Shown: one piece after another, positions 15,421 to 23,885 of the stretch
How positions within the stretch are numbered: position 1 is the first letter of the stretch
How the letters are laid out: every line of letters begins with the position of its first letter
NCBI GenBank assembly: GCA_030605665.1
Contig: JAUWHW010000060.1
Location: forward strand, 1-34,914
Direction: 5' to 3'
From: Dehalococcoidia bacterium
GTDB lineage: Bacteria > Chloroflexota > Dehalococcoidia > GIF9 > AB-539-J10
Length of the DNA stretch: 34,914 nt
The notes under the pieces: model-generated
Database searches by the model: none
Told to the model about the DNA's origin: nothing
What the model saw: only the letters and a program-made list of their open reading frames with translations
Position numbers and translations under genes: made by a program

Positions 15421-16080
15421 GTGAAAGCTAAGAGCCTCTCTTTAATCATTGACGGCAAAAAATTAAGAGCCGTTGAGGGTGAGAAGATATTATGGGCTGC
15501 TCTAGATAATGGCATCTATATCCCGAACCTCTGTGCCATCAAAGAAAAGAATGCGCCTTTTGCTGCCTGTCGGCTCTGCTTTGTGGAGATAGAAGGCAAG
15601 GATATGCCAGTTACAGCCTGCACCACACCAGTGGCAAGGGGTATGGTGGTTAATACCAAGGGGTCAACGGCCTTGAGGTTAGCCCGCACCGCCTTTGAGT
15701 TACTTTTAGCCAGCCATCCTGTGGACTGTGCCCATTGCCCTAAAAGTGGCTCTTGTGAGCTCCAGAGAATTGCCAAGCACCTTGGTGTAAAGCTCAACAC
15801 AAAAAGGTTCAGGAAAATCCTGCCTGAACTACCCATAGATTCCAGCAGCCTTGTATTTACTTATGATCCCAATAAGTGTGTTCTTTGCGGCAGATGTGTT
15901 TGGGTATGCCAGGAGAAACTTGGCATAGGAGCCATTGGCTTTGCCCACCGTGGCTTCCAGCGAATTGTTACTACTTTTGCTGATGAGCCTATTGGCAAAT
16001 CCAGGTGCCAAGGCTGTGGCGAATGTGTTGCGGTTTGCCCTGTTGGTGCTCTAGTATTTAGACAGGGAAAGGGGTTTTGA
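15421..16080 (+). CDS. NuoG/HoxU-like iron-sulfur protein (first copy)
   Basis: This 219-residue protein is the N-terminal, cluster-binding part of NuoG as a stand-alone subunit. Residues 1-80 are a plant-type [2Fe-2S] domain with CAIKEKNAPFAACRLC and a later TAC. HPVDCAHCPKSGSC (about residues 100-113) is the His-Cys [4Fe-4S] motif typical of NuoG. CVLCGRCVWVC and CQGCGECVAVC bind two more [4Fe-4S] clusters. The GTG start at 15421 has no clear ribosome-binding site. It lies between cooC and acsE, so it is probably an electron-transfer subunit of the CODH/ACS system or partner of the NuoE/NuoF-like proteins further along. There is no molybdopterin domain. Confidence 0.82.
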   Translation: MKAKSLSLIIDGKKLRAVEGEKILWAALDNGIYIPNLCAIKEKNAPFAACRLCFVEIEGKDMPVTACTTPVARGMVVNTKGSTALRLARTAFELLLASHPVDCAHCPKSGSCELQRIAKHLGVKLNTKRFRKILPELPIDSSSLVFTYDPNKCVLCGRCVWVCQEKLGIGAIGFAHRGFQRIVTTFADEPIGKSRCQGCGECVAVCPVGALVFRQGKGF

Positions 16081-16105
16081 CAGAAAACTCTTTATTTGCT
16101 AAACT
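16077..16105 (+). promoter_or_regulatory. candidate promoter of the acsE operon
   Basis: A perfect TTGACA (16077-16082) overlaps the preceding stop codon and is followed after 17 bases by TAAACT (16100-16105). The start would be near 16112, giving a leader of about 40 bases to acsE. Confidence 0.5.
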
Positions 16106-16151
16106 AGCTACCTTTTTGGGATGCTGAACCTATAAAACGGGGGTGTGCTAT

Positions 16152-17036
16152 ATGATTATCATAGGTGAAAACATACATATTATAGCCAGAACAGTTTCCA
16201 CAGCGATAAGGGAGAGGAATTCCAAGCCAATTCAAGACTTAGCCAAAACTCAAACTGAGGCTGGGGCCGATTATTTAGATTTGAACCTTGGCCCACTAAG
16301 CAAGAACCCTGAGGAAACTATGCAATGGGTGGTGAATACAGTTCAAGAGGTTACTGATTTGCCTTTGTCTCTAGATACCTTGAATCCTGTGGCTATGGAA
16401 GCAGGACTTCCGGCTTGTAAGAAAAGACCTTTAATTAACTCCGCCTCGGGGAAAAGGGAGCAAAAGGAGGGATTGCTTCCTTTGGCTAAAAAATATAACT
16501 GTGATGTGGTGATTTCAGTGATCAACGACAGGGGTATGCCCCCAGATGTTGAATTGAAGACGGAGAGCATCATGGACACAGCTGCCTATGCCAACGAACT
16601 TGGAATTCCCAACGAAGACATTTGGGTTGACCCGATAATTTTACCTGTGAGCACTGCTGGTGAAGGGCAGCGTTTTGCCCAGGCCTCCTTGGAATTTATC
16701 AAAATTATAGCTGAGATTTTGCCCGGGATTAAATCAACGGTGGGGCTTTCAAATATATCCAACGGCGCACCAGTTGAACTTAGACCAATCCTCAACCGCA
16801 CCTACCTGATGATGCTAGGGAGGTATGGACTTTATTCCACAATTGCTGATCCCTTAGATAAGGAGCTGGTAAGCTTGGTTAGAGGTGATATGCCAGATAT
16901 CGTGAATCTTATTTATAAGGTCATGGATGGCGAGGATGTAGACCTTTCCTCACTATCCCAAAAAGAAGTTGATTATGTAAAAACAGCCAAGGTCTTTACA
17001 AGTGAGGTTCTTTATTCCGATGCTTGGCTTGAGTAA
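16152..17036 (+). CDS. acsE: methyl-H4folate:corrinoid/iron-sulfur protein methyltransferase
   Basis: This 294-residue cytoplasmic enzyme is of the pterin-binding TIM-barrel family. It starts MIIIGENIHI, and continues with AGADYLDLNLGP, LPLSLDTLNP, PLINSAS, DIWVDPIILPVS and GLSNISNG, the ordered strand blocks of AcsE and related corrinoid methyltransferases. The Asp and Asn residues in these strands bind the pterin. It moves the methyl group of methyl-tetrahydrofolate to cobalt of the AcsC/AcsD protein, linking the methyl and carbonyl branches. I chose ATG 16152, about 8 bases from GGGGG, over the GTG at 16143. The gene ends 12 bases before the apparent acsD start. Confidence 0.9.
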   Translation: MIIIGENIHIIARTVSTAIRERNSKPIQDLAKTQTEAGADYLDLNLGPLSKNPEETMQWVVNTVQEVTDLPLSLDTLNPVAMEAGLPACKKRPLINSASGKREQKEGLLPLAKKYNCDVVISVINDRGMPPDVELKTESIMDTAAYANELGIPNEDIWVDPIILPVSTAGEGQRFAQASLEFIKIIAEILPGIKSTVGLSNISNGAPVELRPILNRTYLMMLGRYGLYSTIADPLDKELVSLVRGDMPDIVNLIYKVMDGEDVDLSSLSQKEVDYVKTAKVFTSEVLYSDAWLE

Positions 17037-17048
17037 GGAGGTGAAAAA

Positions 17049-17981
17049 ACGGAGTATAAAGCACCAATTGAATCCAGTACTGGGATAGTTAATGCGATAA
17101 CCCTTGGGAAACCAGGAGGGAAGACCGTATCAATTGGAGGGGAAAATATCATGCCCTTCCATTTTTTTGATGAGGGTTCATGGCCGAATCCAGCAGTAGT
17201 TGCCCTACAAATTCTTGATAGAGAGCCGCTCGAGGATTCGCCCGGTTTTCTATATGAGCCCTTCAAGGATGTGATTCATGATGCGGCAAAATGGGCTAAG
17301 AAAGTTGAAGAATTCGATTATATAGATGCAATACAGCTTTACCTCTTAAGCACTGATCCTGCAGATCGTGATTCACCTCCTGAAAAGGCAGCGGAGGTGT
17401 CAAGAAAGGTGGCAGAGGCAACAACTCTCCCTTTGATCATCTATGGATCTGGGGACCCTGATAAAGATACTAAGGTTCTTTCGGCAGTTTGTGAGGCAGT
17501 TAATGGCATGAACTACCTCATAGGGCCGGTTCAAAAGGAAAACTATGCAGCGGTGGGAAAGGCAATTCTAGATCACGGGTTGTTTGCTAGTGCCCAAACT
17601 CCTATGGACATCAATTTGCTTAAGGAATTGAATGTAAAGTTGGGTCATTTCTTCCCCCTAGAAAGGATCGTCATCGATCCCCTAAGCTCAGCGTTGGGTT
17701 ATGGCATAGAATACACCTACAGCCTAATGGAGAGGGTGAAGCAGCTTGGAGAGATTATTAAGGATAAGATGATGCAAATGCCCATGATTGCCGATTTTGC
17801 TACTGAGGTTTGGAGGACAAAGCAGGCTAGAGAGAACGAGGAGCAAGGTATACTTTGGGAAACGATGACTTCGCTCTCCCTTCTTACAGCCGGGGCAAAT
17901 ATTCTTATTCACAGGCACCCCAGCTCTATAAAATTACTGAAGGAAATGTACGAAAGCGAGATAAAACAATGGCAGAAGTAA
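17049..17981 (+). CDS. acsD: corrinoid/iron-sulfur protein small subunit (CODH/ACS delta), apparent ACG start
   Basis: The 310-residue product is the small, cobamide-holding subunit of the corrinoid/iron-sulfur protein, a TIM barrel that carries the methyl group to acetyl-CoA synthase. Recognisable blocks are VSIGGENIMPFHFFDEGSW, YIDAIQLYLLSTDP and IVIDPLSSALGYGIEYTY. An ATG exists at 17151, but conserved family sequence (YKAPIESSTGIVNAI, GGKTVSIGG) continues in frame upstream of it to the acsE stop at 17036 with no ATG, GTG or TTG. AAGGAGGTG ends a few bases before ACG at 17049, which stands where ATG is expected. The length fits bacterial AcsD rather than the longer archaeal CdhD. It overlaps cdhA by 13 bases. 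Confidence 0.88.
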   Translation, partial: TEYKAPIESSTGIVNAITLGKPGGKTVSIGGENIMPFHFFDEGSWPNPAVVALQILDREPLEDSPGFLYEPFKDVIHDAAKWAKKVEEFDYIDAIQLYLLSTDPADRDSPPEKAAEVSRKVAEATTLPLIIYGSGDPDKDTKVLSAVCEAVNGMNYLIGPVQKENYAAVGKAILDHGLFASAQTPMDINLLKELNVKLGHFFPLERIVIDPLSSALGYGIEYTYSLMERVKQLGEIIKDKMMQMPMIADFATEVWRTKQARENEEQGILWETMTSLSLLTAGANILIHRHPSSIKLLKEMYESEIKQWQK

Positions 17982-20275
17982 AAGAACTAACAAGAAAAGA
18001 GGAGGAAATTCGGCGACTCATAAAAGCGGAAATCCCCTGGGAGCCAGTTGGCCCTACCCCAATGCCAGAAATCCCAGATCTTAGAAGTTGGGATATGAGG
18101 CTTCTCAAGACCTATAAGCCGTGGTATGCCCCTTTCTGTGATCTTTGTTGTCTTTGCACCTATGGTAAGTGTGACCTTACCCAAGGAGGAAGAGGGGCTT
18201 GCGGGCTGGATATAGCCACCCAGCAAGCAAGGATGATTCTCCTCGCCTGTTTAATGGGTTGTTCGGCTCATGCTGGCCATGCTGGCCATATCATTGAGTT
18301 TTTGATTGAGAAGCACGGCCCAGATAAAAAGATCGATTTGGGCACATATATCGAGCTTGAAGCACCAAATATACGTACGGTCACCGGGCTAAAACCCGAG
18401 ACATTGGGTGATCTTAAGACGGTTATAGAGTACGTCTATAAGGAAATTACACATCTCCTCGATTCCACTCACTTTGGACAGGAGGGGAGTTATCTGGATT
18501 ACGAATCCAAAGCTCTTCATGCTAGCATGCTGGACCATGTTGGAATGGAAGCGGCTGATATCGCCCAGATTGTGGGATTCGGTTTCCCTACCTCCACTGC
18601 CAATACCCCTTTGGTGGATATGGGGTGGGGCTCGGTGGATAAATCAAAACCGGTGATCTTACTGGTGGGACATAATCCCGCTACCTCCACCACTCTCATC
18701 GATTACCTGCGGGAAAGTGACCTTTATGATAAGATCGAGGTAGCTGGTATTTGTTGTACTGCTATCGAAACAACGAGGTATTCCGATAGGGCGAAGATTA
18801 TAGGCCCTCTTTCACGGCAGCTCTTCTACATAAGGACAGGCATTGCCGATGTCATCATGACTGATGAGCAATGCATTAGAACTGATATGCCCATAGAGGC
18901 AGACAAGGTTGACTCGCGAGTTATCGCCTGTTTGGACAAGGCCATGTATGGGCTCGAGGATGCCACTGAGCGGGATACAGAAGAGATAGTGAAACAAATG
19001 GTGGAGGATAAGAAGCATTTCGCTATCTTAGACCCCAGGAAGGCGGCTGAGGTGGCAGCAAAAGTTGCATTGAAAATCGCTCCCCAAAGAAAGAAGCAGT
19101 GGATAGCAGAAGAGGAGGCTATAGAGTCAGCTAAGAAATGTACTAATTGTGGCATGTGTGAGAGGGTATGTCCCAACCTTATCAAGATCGGTGACGGCAT
19201 AACTGAAGTTGCCAAAGGCAATCTTGACCTGCTGAGGCACCAGTTTAACTTATGTATTGGCTGTGGGAAATGTGAGCAAGAGTGCTCTAACCATGTTCCC
19301 ATCTTCAAAATAATGCAGGTAGCGGCGAGCAAGGAGACCTGGAAAATAAGGGCTGGGCGTGGCGCCGTTATGGATACTGAGATAAGAAATGTCGGGGCGC
19401 CTATAACTCTAGGCACAATCCCCGGAATTATTGCCTTTGTGGGTTGCTCCAACTACCCTGATATAGATGATGTTGCCGATATGGTGGATGAGTTTGCTCG
19501 AAGAAAATATATCGTGGTTCTCACTGGTTGTGCCGCCATGGTAGCCGGGATGAAGAAAGATAAAGATGGCAAAACAGTTTATGAGAAATATCCTCCCGAT
19601 TTTGATGCTGGAGGGGTAGTGAACATCGGTTCCTGTGTAGCGAATGCCCACATTTCTGGAGCAGCGATAAAAATAGCCAATATCTTCGCTACTCTTCCCT
19701 TGAGAGCAAACTATGAGGTGATGGCTGATTACGTCCTTAACCGGGTGGGTGCTTGCGGTGTAGCTTGGGGAGCGATGTCCCAGAAAGCAGCTTCCATAGC
19801 CACGGGATTTAATAGATTAGGCATTCCCGTGGTTCTGGGCCCTCACTCCTCCAAATATAGAAGGCTATATCTCTCAAGAAAGGAGGAGGATGATTGGAGG
19901 GTTATGGATGCCAGGAAAAGGGAAATTGTGGATACCGGAGAGCCTTCTCCCGAGCACCTAGCTTATGTATGCGAGACTAAGGAGAAAGCCATGGTGATAA
20001 TTCCCAAGCTGTGCATAAGGAAGAACGATACCCCTCAAGGGAGGTCAATAAAGCTCAACCATTATATCTCTTTATATAAGAAATATATGGGAGGTGGTCT
20101 TCCCGAAGACCTCCATCTCTTTGTGCGCAGAGATGCTGATATCCCACTGGTTTACAAGAAAGAAGTAAGAGCATATTTACAGGAAATTGGCTGGAAACCC
20201 AAGGAACCTGTGGGTCTCCCCACCTTGATCGGCACCTATCCCAGTAAGGTTTCTCTGGACGCTGTTATACATTAA
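17969..20275 (+). CDS. cdhA: CO dehydrogenase alpha subunit, archaeal type
   Basis: The 768-residue enzyme interconverts CO and CO2 at a Ni-Fe-S C-cluster. CDLCCLCTYGKC with ACGLD (residues 57-79) binds the B/D clusters. Candidate C-cluster ligands are all present: VGHNP (His), GICCTAIE, TDEQCIRTD, IGSCVANAH, GACGVAWGAMSQKA and KLCIRKND. Two [4Fe-4S] ferredoxin motifs, CTNCGMCERVC and CIGCGKCEQEC (about residues 390-440), mark the archaeal CdhA type; bacterial AcsA/CooS lacks them. I start at ATG 17969, inside acsD; an upstream GTG/ATG extension would only translate acsD out of frame. NuoE-, NuoF- and HoxU-like genes follow at once, and its partner cdhB comes after them. Confidence 0.93.
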   Translation: MAEVKELTRKEEEIRRLIKAEIPWEPVGPTPMPEIPDLRSWDMRLLKTYKPWYAPFCDLCCLCTYGKCDLTQGGRGACGLDIATQQARMILLACLMGCSAHAGHAGHIIEFLIEKHGPDKKIDLGTYIELEAPNIRTVTGLKPETLGDLKTVIEYVYKEITHLLDSTHFGQEGSYLDYESKALHASMLDHVGMEAADIAQIVGFGFPTSTANTPLVDMGWGSVDKSKPVILLVGHNPATSTTLIDYLRESDLYDKIEVAGICCTAIETTRYSDRAKIIGPLSRQLFYIRTGIADVIMTDEQCIRTDMPIEADKVDSRVIACLDKAMYGLEDATERDTEEIVKQMVEDKKHFAILDPRKAAEVAAKVALKIAPQRKKQWIAEEEAIESAKKCTNCGMCERVCPNLIKIGDGITEVAKGNLDLLRHQFNLCIGCGKCEQECSNHVPIFKIMQVAASKETWKIRAGRGAVMDTEIRNVGAPITLGTIPGIIAFVGCSNYPDIDDVADMVDEFARRKYIVVLTGCAAMVAGMKKDKDGKTVYEKYPPDFDAGGVVNIGSCVANAHISGAAIKIANIFATLPLRANYEVMADYVLNRVGACGVAWGAMSQKAASIATGFNRLGIPVVLGPHSSKYRRLYLSRKEEDDWRVMDARKREIVDTGEPSPEHLAYVCETKEKAMVIIPKLCIRKNDTPQGRSIKLNHYISLYKKYMGGGLPEDLHLFVRRDADIPLVYKKEVRAYLQEIGWKPKEPVGLPTLIGTYPSKVSLDAVIH

Positions 20276-20287
20276 GGGAGGACAAAA

Positions 20288-20746
20288 ATGGTCGGAGTTT
20301 CAGGACTCGTGGATAAAGTTGTAGATGGTTATCAAAGGGATAAAGATATGCTAATTCAAATCCTCCTAGAGCTGCAAAGAGGATTTGGCTGGCTTCCAGA
20401 GGAAGCGTTGAATGAAGTGAGCAGGCAGTTAGGAGTTCCTCTTACACGAGTGTATCAAATAGCAACATTTTACAAAGCATTTAGTCTTACTCCAAAGGGG
20501 AGGCACCTAATCAGAGTATGCGTGGGAACTGCCTGTCAGGTTCGTGGTGCGCCACTTATCCGTGATAGAGTGCAGCACTTAATTGGTGTTGAACCCGGTG
20601 GGACGACGCCGGATATGAGATTTACTTTTGAGACGGTAAACTGCCTCGGATGTTGTGCTATGGGCCCGGTGATGACAGTTGATAATGATTATCATGGTCA
20701 CCTATCTATTTCAGATGTGGAAAAAGTTATTGGAGTTTACAAATAA
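20288..20746 (+). CDS. NuoE/HoxE-like [2Fe-2S] subunit (first copy)
   Basis: This 152-residue protein is a thioredoxin-like [2Fe-2S] subunit of the NuoE family. The helical N-terminus includes GFGWLPEEALNEVSRQLGVPLTRVY and ATFYKAFSLTPKG. Cluster ligands are CVGTAC (C-x4-C) and CLGCC (C-x3-C). In NADH dehydrogenases, diaphorases and electron-bifurcating hydrogenases it pairs with the NuoF flavoprotein. The start follows GGGAGGA, 12 bases after cdhA, and the nuoF-like gene starts 9 bases after it. Placed between CODH alpha and epsilon genes, it probably belongs to a complex with CdhA. Confidence 0.9.
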   Translation: MVGVSGLVDKVVDGYQRDKDMLIQILLELQRGFGWLPEEALNEVSRQLGVPLTRVYQIATFYKAFSLTPKGRHLIRVCVGTACQVRGAPLIRDRVQHLIGVEPGGTTPDMRFTFETVNCLGCCAMGPVMTVDNDYHGHLSISDVEKVIGVYK

Positions 20747-20755
20747 GGAGGTAGT

Positions 20756-22675
20756 ATGCCGCGAATAAATTCTCCTTCGGAATTAGAAAAACTAAGAGAA
20801 GAGACAAAGGGGAAGAGGGATCCTAATAAACCCTGTATCACTTTGTGTTCTGGGACTGCTTGCCAGGCTTCCGGCAGTGAAAGCGTTAGCCAAGCTTTTG
20901 GAAGGGCGCTTAAAGAGGAAGGACTAGAAGGTGAAATAGATCTCAGAAGGACGGGATGTCATGGATTTTGTGAAAGGGGGCCTCTGGTCGTTATTTACCC
21001 TGAAGAGATATGTTACACAAGGGTGAAGCCTGAAGACGCTCTTGAAATTGTCCAGAGTGTAAGGGAGAAAAAGGTTGTTGACTGCTTGCTTTATACTGAT
21101 CCTGTAACTGGAGCGAGGATAAAGCGCGAACCGAAAATACCTTTTTATGAAAATCAACAGAGAATTGTCTTTGGCCCAAATAGATGGATTGATCCCAAAA
21201 ATATCGAAGATTATCTCTTCTTAGGCGGTTATAGGGCTCTCTCTAAAGCACTTTTCGAGATGTCCCCAGAGCAGGTTTTGGAGGAAATAAAGAAGGCAAA
21301 TTTAAGAGGAAGGGGAGGAGGAGGATTCCCTGCAGGTAGAAAGTGGGAGGAGACTAAAAAAACACCTAGAGAGCCTAAGTACGTGATAGTGAACTGTGAT
21401 GAGGGAGATCCAGGAGCTTATATGGATAGGTCTTTGATGGAGGGAAATCCCCATAGTGTTCTTGAGGGACTAATTATTGGAGCTTATGCCATAGGCTCTC
21501 ATGAGGGATTTGTCTACGTTCGTCAGGAATATCCTTTGGCGGTGGAGAATTTGGAGATTGCTCTAAAGCAGGCAGAGGAATACGGATTTTTAGGTGAAAA
21601 CATCCTCGGCTCGGAATTTAGTTTCAGGGTTAAGATCCACCGAGGAGCAGGAGCATTTGTCTCCGGAGAGTCGAGTGCCCTTATGAGTGCTATCGAAGGA
21701 AGACTAGGCGAGCCAAGAATGAAGTATATCCATACCGCGGTGAGTGGAATAAAAGATAGACCATCTTGTTTAAATAATGTGGAGACATGGGCAACTGTCC
21801 CTCTTATTATTAATAAAGGAGCCAAATGGTTTAATTCTATAGGCACGGATAAGAGCAAGGGAACAAAAATTTTCTCCTTGGTAGGGAAGGTGAATAATAC
21901 CGGACTCGTGGAAGTGCCTATGGGCATGACTTTAAGGCAGATAATCTACGATATTGGTGGAGGGATAGCAAAGGGGAAAAAATTCAAAGGAGTTCAAACA
22001 GGAGGTCCTTCAGGAGGAATAATTCCGGAGCAATATCTGGATACCCCTGTTGATTTTGATGAGTTGACCAAACTTGGCTCTATTATGGGGTCTGGCGGAA
22101 TGGTTGTTATGGATGAGAATACTTGCATGGTAGATACAGCGAGATATTTTATCAATTTCTGCTGCGAGGAATCCTGTGGAAAGTGTATACCTTGTCGTGA
22201 GGGATTAAGGCTACTTCGAGAGATTTTAAATGATATTTGTGAAGGGAAGGGAAAAGAAACCGATATAGAGTTGATTGAGGATATAGCTGAAACGATGAGG
22301 GATGCTTCGCTCTGTGCCCTTGGCACTACAGCTGCTAATCCTGTTCTTACAACCTTAAAATACTTCGGAGATGAATATGAGACTCATATAAAGGAAAAAC
22401 GTTGCCCGGCAAAATTCTGTAAGAACTTAATTAATTACTGGATTGACTCTGAGAAATGTCAAGCTTGCATGATTTGCTTAAGGAACTGCCCAACAGAAGC
22501 AATTCAAGGAGGGAAAAATCTGCTGCATTGGATTGTTCAGGAGAAATGTATAAAGTGTGGAATTTGCTATGAAGTTTGCCCTCCTCGCTTTGATGCGGTG
22601 GTAAAGCTTTCCGGAGAACCTGTTCCACCGCCTCCAGCACCGGGGACTGAAGTAGTTCGCAAAGAAGGAGGATGA
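20756..22675 (+). CDS. NuoF/HoxF-like NAD(P)H-binding flavoprotein (first copy)
   Basis: The 639-residue protein has four parts. An N-terminal thioredoxin-like [2Fe-2S] domain (CSGTAC near residue 30, TGCHGFC near 65). An FMN and NADH-binding core with LRGRGGGGFPAGRKW near residue 180 and NCDEGDPGAYMDRS. An SLBB region and a [4Fe-4S] motif ESCGKCIPC near residue 470. A C-terminal two-cluster ferredoxin, CQACMICLRNC and CIKCGICYEVC, from about residue 567. This is the architecture of HydB/HymB and NADP-reducing hydrogenase flavin subunits. It would pass electrons between NAD(P)H and the iron-sulfur chain of CODH. AAGGAGG precedes the ATG. Confidence 0.92.
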   Translation: MPRINSPSELEKLREETKGKRDPNKPCITLCSGTACQASGSESVSQAFGRALKEEGLEGEIDLRRTGCHGFCERGPLVVIYPEEICYTRVKPEDALEIVQSVREKKVVDCLLYTDPVTGARIKREPKIPFYENQQRIVFGPNRWIDPKNIEDYLFLGGYRALSKALFEMSPEQVLEEIKKANLRGRGGGGFPAGRKWEETKKTPREPKYVIVNCDEGDPGAYMDRSLMEGNPHSVLEGLIIGAYAIGSHEGFVYVRQEYPLAVENLEIALKQAEEYGFLGENILGSEFSFRVKIHRGAGAFVSGESSALMSAIEGRLGEPRMKYIHTAVSGIKDRPSCLNNVETWATVPLIINKGAKWFNSIGTDKSKGTKIFSLVGKVNNTGLVEVPMGMTLRQIIYDIGGGIAKGKKFKGVQTGGPSGGIIPEQYLDTPVDFDELTKLGSIMGSGGMVVMDENTCMVDTARYFINFCCEESCGKCIPCREGLRLLREILNDICEGKGKETDIELIEDIAETMRDASLCALGTTAANPVLTTLKYFGDEYETHIKEKRCPAKFCKNLINYWIDSEKCQACMICLRNCPTEAIQGGKNLLHWIVQEKCIKCGICYEVCPPRFDAVVKLSGEPVPPPPAPGTEVVRKEGG

Positions 22676-22676
22676 A

Positions 22677-23321
22677 ATGAAAGAAGAACTTGTAACTTTA
22701 AAGATAGATGATAAGGAGGTGAAAGCAAAGAAGGGAATGACAATTTTGGAAGCAGCAAAGGAGGCAGGGATAGAAATACCTACGCTTTGCTATCACGAGA
22801 AGTTGGCTCCTTATGGAGCTTGTCGTATTTGCAGCGTGGAAGTGATAAGGGATGGAAGAACTCAAATAGTAGCCTCTTGTGGATATCCAATAGAAGAAAG
22901 ATTAGAGGTGCAGACTCGCTCCCCTGGAATAGATAAAATAAGGAAGACAATCATTGAATTAATTGCTCCTTCTCTATCTGACGAGGGACTTGTTGGGAAG
23001 GTGAGAGAGCTAGCTGACGAATATGGTGCGGATACTTCTAGGTTTATATCCAGGTTCAGAGCAACCCCGACAAGATGCATCCTCTGCGGACAATGTGTGC
23101 GTTACTGCTCTGAAGTTATAGGTATACATGTTATTGGATTTGTAGGAAGAGGAGTAGATCGTCGGGTTGTATTTTTCCCGCAAAGAGCTCAATTTTGCCC
23201 AACATGCCAGGAATGTTTCTATCTCTGCCCTACAGGCAAAATTGCTGCTGAGACGGCCGGAGATACTTTCCCAGGTTTTTCCATTGATGATTATCTCTCA
23301 GGGAAGATGTTAATAAAATAA
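22677..23321 (+). CDS. HoxU/NuoG-like iron-sulfur subunit (second copy)
   Basis: This 214-residue protein starts with a plant-type [2Fe-2S] domain (CYHEKLAPYGACRIC and ASCGYP). CILCGQCVRYC and CPTCQECFYLC provide ligands for two [4Fe-4S] clusters. Unlike the gene at 15421 it lacks the His-Cys motif, making it closer to HoxU, the small diaphorase subunit of NAD-reducing hydrogenases. It starts one base after the nuoF-like stop and follows GGAGGATGAA. With the two preceding genes it completes a NuoE/NuoF/HoxU-type diaphorase set, located directly before cdhB. Confidence 0.88.
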   Translation: MKEELVTLKIDDKEVKAKKGMTILEAAKEAGIEIPTLCYHEKLAPYGACRICSVEVIRDGRTQIVASCGYPIEERLEVQTRSPGIDKIRKTIIELIAPSLSDEGLVGKVRELADEYGADTSRFISRFRATPTRCILCGQCVRYCSEVIGIHVIGFVGRGVDRRVVFFPQRAQFCPTCQECFYLCPTGKIAAETAGDTFPGFSIDDYLSGKMLIK

Positions 23322-23336
23322 ATTATGGGGGCGACA

Positions 23337-23882
23337 ATGAGTATACCTTTTCATCGGGTAAATATTTTAACCGGGACAAAAGCAGGCGTGGTAATAGAGG
23401 AACCGACACTATGCGCAGATTTGATCCGGAAGGCAATAAGACCCCTGTTGGTGCTTGGCCCCCTGCTTGAACAATGGTCCTTTGACGGAAAGTTGCTCAT
23501 CGAGTACGCCCTAGAGATTGCCAGGGTCGGCAATATCCCTACGTGTGCTACAGCACATGTTAAACGGAAAATGATGGAACTGAGGGTAAAGCCTGATAGT
23601 GTCTATGACGCTGTGGAAATAGTAAATGCTCTTAAGAATCCGGATTGGCAAGGAGTTAGGAAAGAGGGAAATCACGACCTGGTGATCTTCTTTGGCATAA
23701 GGAGTGATCTTGAAGAACAATGCCTTTCTGTGCTCAAGCATTTTGCACCTCATTTGAAGACCATGACCCTATGTAAATTCTCCTATCCTCACGCGAATTA
23801 TTCCCTTCCCAATTTTATGAAGAATGAGCAATGGAAGGGATTTTTAGAAAATTTAATAGATAATTTGAAGAAAGGAGATTAA
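23337..23882 (+). CDS. cdhB: CODH/ACS epsilon subunit
   Basis: This 181-residue protein matches the archaeal-type CODH epsilon subunit, which sits on CdhA in an alpha2-epsilon2 complex. Visible family features are the AxxIRKAIRPLLVLGPLL block, a conserved IPTCATAHV segment, DLVIFFG and KTMTLCKFSYPHANYSLPNF. The fold is of the DHS-like NAD/FAD-binding type, and a role in flavin or nucleotide handling has been suggested for the family. I chose ATG 23337, preceded by GGGGGCGA; ATG 23325 would add four residues. Epsilon is usually next to cdhA; here a diaphorase set separates them. Confidence 0.88.
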   Translation: MSIPFHRVNILTGTKAGVVIEEPTLCADLIRKAIRPLLVLGPLLEQWSFDGKLLIEYALEIARVGNIPTCATAHVKRKMMELRVKPDSVYDAVEIVNALKNPDWQGVRKEGNHDLVIFFGIRSDLEEQCLSVLKHFAPHLKTMTLCKFSYPHANYSLPNFMKNEQWKGFLENLIDNLKKGD

Positions 23883-23885
23883 GGA

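Noticed and set aside
17855..17968. Possible N-terminal extension of CdhA
   Set aside because: The extension would be acsD read in another frame; ATG 17969 gives the normal CdhA start.
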